Assembly: GCA_900208305.1 (NCBI GenBank)
Contig: OAPG01000002.1
Location: 186,001-250,000 of the forward strand
DNA length: 64,000 bases
Source: Melanopsichium pennsylvanicum
Lineage: Eukaryota; Basidiomycota; Ustilaginomycetes; Ustilaginales
Direction: 5' to 3'
Of this stretch, positions 10,899-20,668 are shown one piece after another. Both the position numbers and the translations under genes were made by a program. The notes below the pieces were generated by a model. The model did no database searches. It saw only the letters and a list, made by a program, of their open reading frames with translations, and was not told the DNA's origin. Within the stretch, counting starts at the first letter, position 1. Each line of letters begins with the position of its first letter.

Positions 10899-13367
10899 AT
10901 GTTGCCCGCCCAGGCATGGAAGCAGGCTGTGCAGAGCTTGGCTCTCAAACAACCAACTCAGTCTGCTGGGCCGCTCACACCAAATCAGCTTCCCTCTTCC
11001 AATGCCTACACCATCCTGAGATCTTCCTTCGAGCCCGCAATTCCTGTGGATCGCCTCTTCCTCGATTCGACATCGGGATTCTTTGTCCTTGATACGAAGG
11101 CAGAGGAGAATTTGCAATCGCTGCTCGGCAGCGACAAATTTATAGCTTCGAGCTCAAAGCACCACCTCTCATCGCCGAGCCCTATCCTATTTGCACTCTC
11201 GAACCACTTTACTGAGCGCTGTCTTCAACTGTTCGACTCTACAGCCGTAAATTATGGCATTGCTGCTACCGGTAAACACGGAACAATCAGGTCAACTCTA
11301 GGCGAGGACCTCCCAGCCAACCTTGCCATCGTCTCGGCTTGGTTCCGTGCTTGGCTGTCTCTCTACAACTCTGGCTCCATCTTTCAAAGCATGCACGAAC
11401 AAAGCACAAGCCTTCTCCAGTCGCTACAAGCCCGCCTGCGCTCCTATTTCGATCGCAGCGCAGCCGAATCGCTTCGTCGACACCTAGAACAGCTCGTCGT
11501 TCATGGAAGCGATGCCGAGCTACAAACAACTTTATTTGCTCATCTCAATACAGCGGGCCTCTCCGGCACAGCATTGAGCCTGCTCACTCGCGTCATGCAT
11601 TCCGAGGTCTCGCGCAAAGTCCGAGCAGTGGTAGATGCCGTGGATATTCGGCCTCAAGATAGTGTTCTACCACTTGAGTCAGCCGCCCGACCTATCCTTC
11701 AGCAGTGGCTCGACGACGAAGTGAAACCGCGCTTTGCTGCAATGCGCGACTTGTGCTTGCATTCTTACCCACGGCTAGAATCAAGCACAAGCGAAGAAGA
11801 CATGGTCGAGGACGGATCATCGGATGACGCAAAGTGGCAGCATCGACTCGACTATCAGCTGGACAAGGCACTCTGCCTCGTCCGTGCAGGCCAACTTTTC
11901 GATCTGGTTGCCATCTATCCCGACTCATCTGCGGCACTCGATGATCTTCGGCTGAGTCTTCAGACAGCGGACCAGAGACTGAGCGTCGCCGCCACTCTGT
12001 CCAGCTCTTTGCAACTGCGACTGCTGCATCCTGGCGCGCACACGCGGGACATCATTCAGATGTACGTCCACCTCGTACGCGCGCTCCGGGAGGTGGATCC
12101 TACCGGAGTTGTGCTTTCCCATGTCGTTTCGCCGTTGCGGAAGTATCTTCGAGGGAGAAAAGATACGGTGCTTGTGATCGTAGCATCGATGCTCGGAGAC
12201 GATCCACACTTTACCTTGCTCAAAGACGAGCTTGAGCGAGCGGATCAAGAGGAGCAGGAGCAAGAAGAATCAGACGCCAACAAGCGCCGTCGTCGGCCCC
12301 GTCGATCGTTACAAACGGCCGGTGCTCCTGCACGACCGAAGAGCGCCAACAAGCGCACGGTAAAGCGTCGTCTCCAAGCTTGCCGTCGCACACCTCATGC
12401 AGAGGTGTCAGACAGCGAAGTTTCCTCAGAAGAAGACTGGGATGATCCGAATTGGGTGCCCAAACCTGTCGAAGCAGGCTCTGGCTACCGCATGTCCACA
12501 TCAAAAGATATCATCTCCATGCTCACGTCCATCTTTGATGACCGTTCTAGCTTCATTTCCGCCCTGGAGAAATCCATGGCCGATCAGTTGGTGCAAGTGA
12601 AAGAGTACAAGGCGATGAGGGAGTACCGGAACAACATGATTCTCAAGAAGCGATTCGGCGAGAGAAATATGGGCAAATGCGATGTCATGCTTGGCGACGT
12701 TACTGAGAGCAGGAGGATCGATAGCGAGGTGCACCACCGCAGAAGAAATGCTGGATTAACAGCATCGGCGGTAGAGGGGATGGTAACGCGGTTGCACCCT
12801 CTGATCGTTTCTCGTCAGTTCTGGCCCGAGCATACGACCAAACCCAGCAGCAGTGCGGCTGGCGCCAATGCTGCTGCTGGAGGCGCAGCACCGGCAGGGA
12901 CAACAGGCAGTGTTGCTGTATTCACTCTTCCACCACTATTCCGTCATGCGCAGGAAGAGTATGGCAAGACGTTCTCAAAGGCAAAAGCCATGCGTAAGCT
13001 GCATTGGCTCAACCATCTCGGCACGGTCGAGCTGGATGTAGAGCTCGATTCAGGCGAAAGCATTTCAGTGGAATGCAGCTTGATGCAAGCATCGACACTG
13101 GAAGTCATCTCGAGGGTCAAGGATCGAGTCGTGGATCCCAATATTGAGCGTATACCAGGTTCTGGGGCAAACATGGTCACGCTCAATGATGTGATGGAAG
13201 AACTCAATTTGCAGAGGGAGAAGGACGGAAGAGACGCGCTCGAGTTTTGGGTTCAAGTCGGATTGCTCAACCCACTACCAGGCCTGGCAGATGCATTTCT
13301 AGTGCAGTCAAGCCTGCCAGCACAGGCGGCAGTTGTTGAAGAGGATGACGAGGCTGCAGCTGAATAA
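10899..13367 (+). CDS. APC2: Anaphase-promoting complex subunit 2 (cullin-like)
   Basis: An intronless gene of 822 residues, ending at TAA 13365-13367. The diagnostic stretch is in the middle: REVDPTGVVLSHVVSPLRKY followed by LRGRKDTVLVIVASMLGD, the hallmark of APC2 proteins. A second cullin-homology block starts at DIISMLTSIFDDRSSF and continues through KAMRKLHWLNHLGTVELDVE. The C-terminal segment, with LNDVMEELNLQ and DALEFWVQVGLL, fits the winged-helix end that binds the RING subunit APC11 environment. APC2 with APC11 forms the catalytic core of the APC/C ubiquitin ligase that drives mitotic exit. Between the two cullin blocks is an insert rich in Glu, Lys and Arg (about residues 448-515) that is probably disordered and could hold a nuclear localisation signal. 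The N-terminal half is weakly conserved, as usual for this family. Confidence 0.87.
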   Translation: MLPAQAWKQAVQSLALKQPTQSAGPLTPNQLPSSNAYTILRSSFEPAIPVDRLFLDSTSGFFVLDTKAEENLQSLLGSDKFIASSSKHHLSSPSPILFALSNHFTERCLQLFDSTAVNYGIAATGKHGTIRSTLGEDLPANLAIVSAWFRAWLSLYNSGSIFQSMHEQSTSLLQSLQARLRSYFDRSAAESLRRHLEQLVVHGSDAELQTTLFAHLNTAGLSGTALSLLTRVMHSEVSRKVRAVVDAVDIRPQDSVLPLESAARPILQQWLDDEVKPRFAAMRDLCLHSYPRLESSTSEEDMVEDGSSDDAKWQHRLDYQLDKALCLVRAGQLFDLVAIYPDSSAALDDLRLSLQTADQRLSVAATLSSSLQLRLLHPGAHTRDIIQMYVHLVRALREVDPTGVVLSHVVSPLRKYLRGRKDTVLVIVASMLGDDPHFTLLKDELERADQEEQEQEESDANKRRRRPRRSLQTAGAPARPKSANKRTVKRRLQACRRTPHAEVSDSEVSSEEDWDDPNWVPKPVEAGSGYRMSTSKDIISMLTSIFDDRSSFISALEKSMADQLVQVKEYKAMREYRNNMILKKRFGERNMGKCDVMLGDVTESRRIDSEVHHRRRNAGLTASAVEGMVTRLHPLIVSRQFWPEHTTKPSSSAAGANAAAGGAAPAGTTGSVAVFTLPPLFRHAQEEYGKTFSKAKAMRKLHWLNHLGTVELDVELDSGESISVECSLMQASTLEVISRVKDRVVDPNIERIPGSGANMVTLNDVMEELNLQREKDGRDALEFWVQVGLLNPLPGLADAFLVQSSLPAQAAVVEEDDEAAAE

Positions 13368-13676
13368 ATACAGTAAAGTGGGGTTTCCCTTTCGCCATCA
13401 CACGAATTGCTCACTTTTGGTCCCAACCGATCTCATTCTACGACTTCTTCGCCGTACATGTCGTAGAGACTGAGGATTGAGTGACAATGTGATTTGTCTG
13501 AAGGCGACACAGGACGATCGTAAGCACACACGAGGCGAACTCGCCATCAAGTGGTCTTCTGCTGATGATTGGTAATACTACAGAGAATGAAACATGAAGA
13601 GTAGCCCTGTCTTAAGGATCGAATGCATTCTAAACTGCATTCAAATGGCTCGATGAGTTGTCCCGAAAAGGCTGCT
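13368..13676. other. Convergent 3-prime region of APC2 and PRE7
   Basis: Convergent genes end on both sides. No reading frame or structured element is seen beyond expected 3-prime UTR sequence. Confidence 0.5.
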
Positions 13677-14546
13677 CTAATCCTTCTTAAGTTCCCGTCT
13701 GATGACCATGACTGCACCGTCCTCCTGCTCGTCTTCACCACCGACCGCCTCAGCGACGCTGAAAGGCACATCCGATGGGATAGCTGTCAAATCCACCGCC
13801 GCAGCGCCCTTTGCACCGTCGGCCTCGGCACCCGGCTTGGTTGGCAAACGGACGACAAACACTTCCAGTCCGTCACCGACCTCGATATGCCTCTCGGTCG
13901 CACTGGTGAAAGAGTCGACGACGATCTTGAGCACTTCTGGCAAAGTCATTTGGCCTGGGGTGGGGACGATGTGTTCGGGTGTCGAGGTTTGATTGCGGAA
14001 CATGATCTGGTTGTCGAAAAAGGGCTGAATGAGCGACTGTGCGGCGCCTGCAGCACGGCAGAACTCCCTCTCGTAACTTCCCACTGGGTCGAAAGAGTAG
14101 ACGGCACCCTTGCCCTCTTCGTCAAGACCTCCAAGAATGTTGTAGACGTAGTAAGGGAAGAAGCGTTTGCCGTAGAGGATGGTTGAGATCATACGTGCGA
14201 TCGAATGAAGTGGCATGGATCGACCGTGTGCATGACGGTACATCTCTAGTCGCTGACGGATGCGGGACACGAGCGCTTCTGCGTCAGCGGCAAATCCGTT
14301 GGTGGCAAGTGTGGCCTTGTCATTGAGGCGGAACACTTTGGGTTTGTAACGGGTCTGAATGTTGTAGCCAGTAGATTGACGAGTGTCAGAAGCGATAACG
14401 CAAAAGTCGGTACCACAGACAGCAGCGATACTACCACCGTTGGAGTCGTATGGCGAAAACTGGTGGCCAACCATGTGATCTTTGGGTGCGGCTGCATTGT
14501 GTACTGGCCCGCGCGAAGAGCCGGGGAATGTGCCGAAAAGAGACAT
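13677..14546 (-). CDS. PRE7: 20S proteasome subunit beta-6 (Pre7)
   Basis: An intronless gene of 289 residues from ATG 14546. The core segments YNSNGG-like (here SNGGSIAAVCGTDFCVIASD), YYVYNILGGLDEEGKGAV and YSFDPVGSYERE are characteristic of the beta-6 (PSMB1/Pre7) subunit. The catalytic N-terminal Thr of active beta subunits is absent; the equivalent position is GGS, as expected for this structural subunit. It takes part in the two central beta rings of the 20S core particle. The length exceeds the yeast protein because of an Ala/Gly/Asp-rich insert near residues 240-275, between the last strands, which looks disordered. The gene converges on APC2, another ubiquitin-proteasome component, but there is no sign of co-regulation in sequence. 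Confidence 0.93.
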   Translation of the reverse strand: MSLFGTFPGSSRGPVHNAAAPKDHMVGHQFSPYDSNGGSIAAVCGTDFCVIASDTRQSTGYNIQTRYKPKVFRLNDKATLATNGFAADAEALVSRIRQRLEMYRHAHGRSMPLHSIARMISTILYGKRFFPYYVYNILGGLDEEGKGAVYSFDPVGSYEREFCRAAGAAQSLIQPFFDNQIMFRNQTSTPEHIVPTPGQMTLPEVLKIVVDSFTSATERHIEVGDGLEVFVVRLPTKPGAEADGAKGAAAVDLTAIPSDVPFSVAEAVGGEDEQEDGAVMVIRRELKKD

Positions 14547-14943
14547 GATGGATGTCTATGATCTGCGATGAGTATGGCAATTGCAATCCGGGTCCTGCCG
14601 TAGAGGTCGTAGGAGCAATTAGATGCGAGAATGATGTGTGAGATGTGAGAGACAATTGTGTTCTTGATATAAGCTGAGCAAGGAAGAAAGGTGTTGAGAT
14701 GGAGGTGTCACTCTGCTCGAAAGCGTGAAGCCGCGTCAGTTCTGGTCAAAGCGGCGAGCGAGTAAGGAAGAGGGAGGCAGAGAGAGAGAGAGAGAGTCGT
14801 CAGCTCCACACTACTCAGACTCGAATTTCCTCGGCTCACGTGAAGCACACCCGCACAGACCGATCAGCGAAATTTCAATTTTTGAATGGCTACATCTACA
14901 TCGAAATTTGTAATTGCTCTGGCAACGCAGCTATATTTCACCA
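14547..14943. other. PRE7 promoter and acyltransferase 3-prime region
   Basis: The space contains the PRE7 upstream region (minus strand) and the 3-prime end of the next minus-strand gene. A perfect GA dinucleotide repeat occupies about 14780-14796. No gene is seen. Confidence 0.5.
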
Positions 14944-17064
14944 TCAAGACCTCCTTTGCTCAAACGCAACGATAGCCTCGACAATGTACTTCATCAGCTC
15001 CAGGTATTCTAGCACTTTGTCAGTATCCCATACCACTGTATCGTGACCCAGCTCCAGATTGAGTTGGCCTTTGAATGTGAAAGATGTACCGAAAGCTTCA
15101 CCAGCTCGAGTACGCACGCCAAACATGAGATCGTCTCCCGTCTCCAAGTGGACCTCTTCGCCTTGTCCCTTTGCAAAGGGAAGGGCAAGCTTGGACGGCA
15201 ACACAGGATCCAGGAGACCTACCATGCTGAAATTGAGCGAAGATCCTGGGCCCTGCATGTTCTTCTTGGTGAGACCAGGTCGGCGCTCGTCCTCTCCTGC
15301 CATGTCGTTTGGCACCTTTTTCTGCTGTTCGTCCTTGAAAACCTGGAGGACGTCCTTGACACCATTCTTGCGGAATCGCGTTTCACGCTCGAGGCCCATC
15401 AGGAACCCATCAGCGTGCATGAAGCGAGGCTCAGCAAAGATGCTGTTGAATTGCTTCTGCACTTGTCTGGCGATTTGCCATAGCTGTGCAGCTTGGAACG
15501 AGCTGAGCTCTTTCGAATCCTTTGACGGCGGCGCCGAAAGCGAAAAGAGCTCTGCAGGCGGAACCCCAATTCCATTGAAACCGAGCTTGACACCTAAGCT
15601 TGATGGAGGGAGGAGAGGATCCTCTCTGCCAGCCGTCTGCAAGGCGTCGATGGGTGCACGAGCGTCGAGCCATCTGCGGACGGAGAAGGGAAAGCCCATT
15701 ACCGTCGTTGTGGGTCCCTTGAGCCGACTGTCTGGCGTCGTGTAGATGTTCTCAAGCGTGTTGAGGGCACATGCGGAGACAGCGTAGAGCAGTGATCCTA
15801 CCCTGATGCCTTTGCGCTTGGCCACCTTCGTCAAAGCAAATGTGTCTTGAGCTGAGAGGCGAACGACCGACCACTTGGTCTGCGCTCCCCACCATGGCTC
15901 TTTGACATTTTTATCCGTGCGATTCGCCTTGAAATTGGATAAAACCGCCTTTTCGGCGTCGGCTGCACGAATCTGGCAGATCACTCGACGGATGGTCCAG
16001 AACCATCGCAATCTTGCGAGCCGCGAGGCAGACGTTGCAGTGCCGGAGCCTGCTGTAGCAGGCGGTGTGGGCAGCAGCTCAGGATAGGTAGCTTCTATGG
16101 AGGGAGGGAGCAGCGAAGCAAAGTGACCTTCGTTCATGGTATCGCCGCTGTCATCAGTATCAAAGCCTAACTGACCGCTCAGCAGTGCTTGCTGCATGTC
16201 CTGGCTGACAGATGTGTAGTGAACCGAAGTCGCACTTGCTATTTCGGACAGTCTCTCTGCCATAAGAACAAGCTCGGGAAGCTTCAAGGTAAGCTGAGGT
16301 GAGGCAAGAGTCTGCAGCAATTCGCCAGCAAGACTCGAGATACTGAGACCATCGGAGATGCAGTGTGCAGTACACAGGATCAGGTCGAAGCTGACCCGAG
16401 CTGTTGTGGTGCCGGACGGCGTTGGCGGAAGCAGTATTAGCCTTGCTAGCCCATATGGCGCGTTTTGTTGGAGGAATCGTCGTTTACCGTTCCACACATA
16501 TTCGTCGAGCAAAGATACGACAGCATCGCTCCGTGACGGCGAGTTGCCACTGCGTTGAGCAGAGACATCTCCCTGCCATGTTTCTGGAACCAAGAGAATC
16601 CTTTGCGAGGCCTGCTCGAGTATTTCAGGGGCCGAATCTGGAAGCTCGAAGACAAAATGAGGCTCGAAAGAGCTGGATCCGTCTTCGGCTGCCTCACCAG
16701 CGTGTCGCCTCGATGCAGCCTCCTCGGGGGCCAGAGTAGTGCCGTCCGGCGTCAGACTCTCGACGTAAGCGGCGAGCAAGGGATGGCGGCGACAGAGGAG
16801 TGCCCAGACGAGAGGAAGCCGGCGCAAGAGCTTGTCATAGGCGTTAGCTGGACACTTCAGAGGAATGCGATAAAAGATGTCGGTCCTACCTTCGTGAAGA
16901 GTGGCCATAGTGTTGAAGAAGGATTCGACCAGACCCATTCTGCGCACAAAGCGGCGAGGTGTGTGTGAGCATCGCTTCCATCCGAACGGCGAGGGTTTGG
17001 CGCGATCCACATCGAACAAGGTCCTGTTGAACCTCGTTTCCGAGGGTGGGCGTACCGCGAGCAT
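14944..17064 (-). CDS. HxxxD-type acyltransferase (condensation/AATase superfamily)
   Basis: An intronless gene of 706 residues from ATG 17064; later in-frame Met residues at about 43 and 53 are alternative starts. The central feature is H234-C-I-S-D238-G, the HxxxD catalytic motif of the chloramphenicol acetyltransferase-like fold shared by alcohol acetyltransferases, PapA-type acyltransferases and non-ribosomal condensation domains. The flanking sequence (FDLILCTAHCISDG) fits that fold. Near the C-terminus, DDLMFGVRTRAGE sits where DFGWG-type structural motifs occur in this superfamily. No carrier-protein or adenylation domain is attached, so it is a free-standing enzyme, probably using an acyl-CoA or acetyl-CoA donor. 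Smut fungi use related enzymes (for example Mac1 and Mac2) to acylate glycolipids, but no glycolipid genes lie nearby and the substrate is unknown. Confidence 0.75.
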   Translation of the reverse strand: MLAVRPPSETRFNRTLFDVDRAKPSPFGWKRCSHTPRRFVRRMGLVESFFNTMATLHEGRTDIFYRIPLKCPANAYDKLLRRLPLVWALLCRRHPLLAAYVESLTPDGTTLAPEEAASRRHAGEAAEDGSSSFEPHFVFELPDSAPEILEQASQRILLVPETWQGDVSAQRSGNSPSRSDAVVSLLDEYVWNGKRRFLQQNAPYGLARLILLPPTPSGTTTARVSFDLILCTAHCISDGLSISSLAGELLQTLASPQLTLKLPELVLMAERLSEIASATSVHYTSVSQDMQQALLSGQLGFDTDDSGDTMNEGHFASLLPPSIEATYPELLPTPPATAGSGTATSASRLARLRWFWTIRRVICQIRAADAEKAVLSNFKANRTDKNVKEPWWGAQTKWSVVRLSAQDTFALTKVAKRKGIRVGSLLYAVSACALNTLENIYTTPDSRLKGPTTTVMGFPFSVRRWLDARAPIDALQTAGREDPLLPPSSLGVKLGFNGIGVPPAELFSLSAPPSKDSKELSSFQAAQLWQIARQVQKQFNSIFAEPRFMHADGFLMGLERETRFRKNGVKDVLQVFKDEQQKKVPNDMAGEDERRPGLTKKNMQGPGSSLNFSMVGLLDPVLPSKLALPFAKGQGEEVHLETGDDLMFGVRTRAGEAFGTSFTFKGQLNLELGHDTVVWDTDKVLEYLELMKYIVEAIVAFEQRRS

Positions 17065-17926
17065 GGTTGGCGCAGATGTCGCTTGAAGCCGTTCGCGAGT
17101 CAGACGATACGGTCCAAGACGTCTACGGTACCTACGATTTCGCCACTATACCGGCAAATCCAACTCAAGTCGTTTCGTCTCTTTGCTTGTGATACTGATG
17201 ATAAGTGTCATGAATGAAAAAGTGGACATGCTTCAATCGCGATGGAATCATGGCAAGTTTTCACGTCATACTCAGCACTGCAAAAACCGAATATCCGGTG
17301 CGGACAATCGGCGACTTGTGCTTTCTGCATTGCTCAACGGGAACGGGGTCGAGGTTGGCCGTATGACACAGTCTATAGTGTAGCAGCATCTACAATATAT
17401 AGTTACAGTCATTGAAAAAGCAGGGCAATCTAAGCTCAAACTATTGAGCTTGTGGGGCAAAAAGCATGTTCAGGGTCTGCAAGCCCGGCAGCGATCTTTC
17501 ATATCGTGCCCGATTAACTATGAACCCCCTTCGGCTGTGCAGTGCAGCTGGACGCAGCTCCACAGCCGAAGGGGCTCTCGCGTCACGCCCTCCCCGTGTG
17601 TCGCCTTTCTGATGTGGTGCCGCACTTGACTCAGTAATTTCAACACTGTAGGGGCAGTCCCTGCATCCAGCGATCTTATCTCTCTCTATCCGGAATTGCA
17701 ACCCATGTACTCCTGGTCTTGCGGCCTTTCATCACGACGCTTCAAGACAGCATCGACCGTGCCAGGGTTCACCTTAACTCTCCATCGATACATACAAACA
17801 CACACCTTTTAAACTTTAACTGTGAATCTTTGCACGAAGATTGGGCTTTTCCAACATCATCTCAACCTAATCCAGTCTTGGTGTTAGCCGACGAATTGAC
17901 TAATCACCGCAGTTCTCTCTGTGAAC
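17065..17926. promoter_or_regulatory. Divergent promoter region containing a strong hairpin
   Basis: It separates the minus-strand acyltransferase from the plus-strand Tag1-like gene and must contain both promoters. A perfect 14-bp inverted repeat lies at 17526-17574 (separate entry). No convincing TATA box was found. The last 120 bases before 17927 are A/C/T-rich and probably leader. Confidence 0.5.
17526..17574. repeat. Inverted repeat: 14-bp stem, with a nested 5-bp stem
   Basis: The left arm CCCCTTCGGCTGTG (17526-17539) is the exact reverse complement of the right arm CACAGCCGAAGGGG (17561-17574). Inside the 21-nt spacer, AGCTG (17546-17550) pairs with CAGCT (17555-17559) around a 4-nt loop, giving a compact two-part hairpin. 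It lies about 460 bases upstream of the acyltransferase start and about 350 bases upstream of the Tag1-like start. It could be a transcription-factor operator, an RNA structure or a remnant of an inverted duplication. Confidence 0.85.
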
Positions 17927-20668
17927 ATGGTGGAAGAGAACACCAAAAAGTCCTCGGGCTCTGCAGTGGAGCAGGTTTCTGCCAGTACCGAGTCAAACAC
18001 TTTGCGACCCTCCAACGATGCAGCACCACCGCCACCTCTCGAGAGACGCATCTCATCATCTCAACAACCTTTGCGTCATGGTAGGAAACCCATCTACCCT
18101 GACAGCGACGCAGAGGCCGAAGGACTCGATGCAGACGTCGACGACGAAGAGCTCGAGACTGCTTTCCCAACTAGTCAAGGCGATCACGAACGAAGTTCAC
18201 TTTTGGGCGGATCTTCGCGAAATGGTCACGTGAACGCTGCTGTTGGTCATTTTGACCGTGCTTGGCTCAATCTCTCCCAGCTCTGGGGCGGCGACAAGGC
18301 ATACTCGGCAAGGCTCGTACGTCGTCGAAAGCAACGAAGAAATATAGCCGCTTCAGCGTCCCGGCGAAACTCGAGATCCATCCACACCTCCTCGGCTGCC
18401 TCTTTCGCCGCGTGGAGAAACGAACACCCCCGGATCATGCGCTCGCTCTATACGGTCATTGCACTTCTGTTCATCATGATCATCCTCGTTGCTGTTGCTG
18501 TATTGCATCTCTACCTGGCTACACTCAAATCTCCCTCTCCAGAAGCACAATCGCGCATCCTCGACGAGTCCCTGTTGCTCAAGGGCCCAGATCGTCTGCA
18601 GCTGCTCAATATCTCCGATGAAGGCATCCTTGTCCAGGTAGACGCTCGCTTCGGTCTTGATCCCGACCATGCTCTCAACCTTTGGCTCGGACAGCGCGGC
18701 AAGCAGGGATGGTGGAAGAACAACGAGCGTAAGCTCGTCGAATGGGGCATGGGCAAAGTCGCAGGCGTTCAAATCGATGTCGGTGAGGTGTGCCTGTCCG
18801 AGATCGGCGCCGCATGGGGACAGCAGATTTTACCGCCTGCTGCCGTCGGCTCTGCTGAGATCGACCCTCGAGACATGCTCACGTTCCATCTCGACCCCCT
18901 CGTGCTGCCGTTACCTCCCTTGAACCGCAACATCAAAAGTGGCAAGGACAATAAAGACTCCCTCCGTCCGCCCATCCTGGGCAACCACAGTACATCCGCA
19001 GCACAACACAATATGAGCCCTCTCAACCTCACCGTCCTCCTCAAACCAACCGTCCCCGCCCCCTACATCATGGAATACGCCCAACACGCCATCAAGAAAG
19101 GATTCGCACAACTCGACGTCAAGATCGCCAGCCTTCGCGTTCGTGGCTTGGCCAAGTCTGAGATCCACGGTATCAACCACGGTCGCAAGACTGGCTTCTT
19201 CGATGTTCCTCGCCGCATCAACATCGCGCAACAGCGCATTCGTAGCCCCGTCAAAGAGAAAATGCCCAAGCTCGATAATGGCACGAACACCGACGACCTG
19301 CTCAAGCTGGATGGGTACGAGTTCTTCGAGATTGGCAAAGACGACGATGACAGGAACGGCTTCTTCCAATCGGTAGTGATGCGTGCCCTCGGAATCAAGG
19401 CCCATGCTCGAGCCAATAACCCCCTCGGAAAGGTGCTGCAAGGCATCGTACGCTACAGTTTGCCTTTCGGTATTTATCTGCCGGTCGATGGCATTTCGCC
19501 CCCAAAAAAGCATTCCAAGGATGGCAAGCTCAGGGCTTTGGTGGGCCAGGAAGATGGCCCGGACGCTTCAGTGCTTATGGCTGCCGTTGCAACCGAGCCG
19601 ATCCAGCTCACCGGACAGAAGGTAATCGGCCTGGAACTGCTCGGTCGTGTGGTGCCACCGCCGCAAGACGAATTCGTGCAGGTCGTCGGCGGCTCATCCA
19701 ACGATCAGATCTTGCTCAAGACCGGCTCGATTAGGTCCGAGCATGCCTACAATTCAAAGCTCGGCGACTCGCCTCAATCCGTAGCTTTAAGCAACTTCCT
19801 TAGTCGCTTCCTCCGAGGTGAAGCCAACACTGTGTATGTTCGTGGTGGCTCGCCATTCCGCAAACCCAAATCCTCCAAGCCCATCAACGTTACCAATGAA
19901 ATGCCTGGCGACGGTTCCGACCTGCCCGACTGGATAGACTCCGCTTTGCGTCTTGTCGACCTTCCGATTTCCTTCCCCGGCGCAAAAGTCACTGAGCTCA
20001 TCAAGAACGTCACCATCAATGACCTCAAGATCACCCCGCATCCGTTTGAGCAAGACAAGCTCTTGTGCAGTGGTACCGTCATGGGAGAGCTAAACATGCC
20101 TGGACAGCTCAGCAGCATTGATGTCAAGATTACGCATATGTGGCCAGATATCCTTGTGTACGACGGCCTTCCGCCTAGCATGCGAAAGAGTCTTGCCTCC
20201 ACCCAAGATGATGCAACTCGTGGGCGGTTCAATATACTCGGCGCTGCTCTGGAAAGTTTGAAGAAGATAGCGTTCCTCGTTGACTCCGAACAAGATTCCG
20301 CATCTGAAGACGGTCCAAAGAAGCCGGAACCGGAACCAGCACCTCCGCTGCCGAACCCGCTGCCAGAAAAAGCCTTTGGCCGCGTGCGACCCCACGACTT
20401 TGCCCCCGCAGAGACTTACATCGATCCTACCGATCCCAAGAGGGAGAGGAAGCTGCTCAAAGCGATCCTCAAGGATGTTCCTTTCACGGTATTGCCTGGT
20501 CGTGGTCCCATCTTTAGAAGCTTCACTTGGAAAATTGTCACTGGCCAAGGCGCACTGGTAGGCATTGAAGGTACGAGTAGGGCCAAGATATGGAACTCGG
20601 GTCTTGGTCAGTTGCAGCTCAGTAATTTGCCTGTCAAAGGAGCGTTTGAAATGGGCAAACGTGATTGA
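17927..20668 (+). CDS. Tag1-like type II membrane protein with large luminal region
   Basis: An intronless gene of about 913 residues from ATG 17927 (the frame is open slightly upstream, but without an ATG). Residues 1-170 are hydrophilic, with an acidic patch, a di-leucine-like SSLLGG and a basic stretch (RRRKQRRN) just before the only transmembrane helix at about 173-200. This arrangement gives a cytosolic N-terminus and a long luminal or extracellular C-terminal part. That part repeats beta-rich segments of the LEA2/Ig-like sort found in fungal Tag1-type proteins, once annotated as pre-rRNA processing proteins. Yeast Tag1 is a vacuolar membrane protein that helps terminate autophagy. A Pro/Glu-rich linker lies at about residues 800-820, and the C-terminal block (FTWKIVTGQGALVGIEG, then LGQLQLSNLPVKG) looks conserved. 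Assignment to Tag1 is from memory of the architecture and is moderate. Confidence 0.6.
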   Translation: MVEENTKKSSGSAVEQVSASTESNTLRPSNDAAPPPPLERRISSSQQPLRHGRKPIYPDSDAEAEGLDADVDDEELETAFPTSQGDHERSSLLGGSSRNGHVNAAVGHFDRAWLNLSQLWGGDKAYSARLVRRRKQRRNIAASASRRNSRSIHTSSAASFAAWRNEHPRIMRSLYTVIALLFIMIILVAVAVLHLYLATLKSPSPEAQSRILDESLLLKGPDRLQLLNISDEGILVQVDARFGLDPDHALNLWLGQRGKQGWWKNNERKLVEWGMGKVAGVQIDVGEVCLSEIGAAWGQQILPPAAVGSAEIDPRDMLTFHLDPLVLPLPPLNRNIKSGKDNKDSLRPPILGNHSTSAAQHNMSPLNLTVLLKPTVPAPYIMEYAQHAIKKGFAQLDVKIASLRVRGLAKSEIHGINHGRKTGFFDVPRRINIAQQRIRSPVKEKMPKLDNGTNTDDLLKLDGYEFFEIGKDDDDRNGFFQSVVMRALGIKAHARANNPLGKVLQGIVRYSLPFGIYLPVDGISPPKKHSKDGKLRALVGQEDGPDASVLMAAVATEPIQLTGQKVIGLELLGRVVPPPQDEFVQVVGGSSNDQILLKTGSIRSEHAYNSKLGDSPQSVALSNFLSRFLRGEANTVYVRGGSPFRKPKSSKPINVTNEMPGDGSDLPDWIDSALRLVDLPISFPGAKVTELIKNVTINDLKITPHPFEQDKLLCSGTVMGELNMPGQLSSIDVKITHMWPDILVYDGLPPSMRKSLASTQDDATRGRFNILGAALESLKKIAFLVDSEQDSASEDGPKKPEPEPAPPLPNPLPEKAFGRVRPHDFAPAETYIDPTDPKRERKLLKAILKDVPFTVLPGRGPIFRSFTWKIVTGQGALVGIEGTSRAKIWNSGLGQLQLSNLPVKGAFEMGKRD

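Noticed and set aside
13702..14186. Overlapping plus-strand frames opposite PRE7
   Set aside because: They are antisense to the conserved proteasome subunit and have no similarity of their own.
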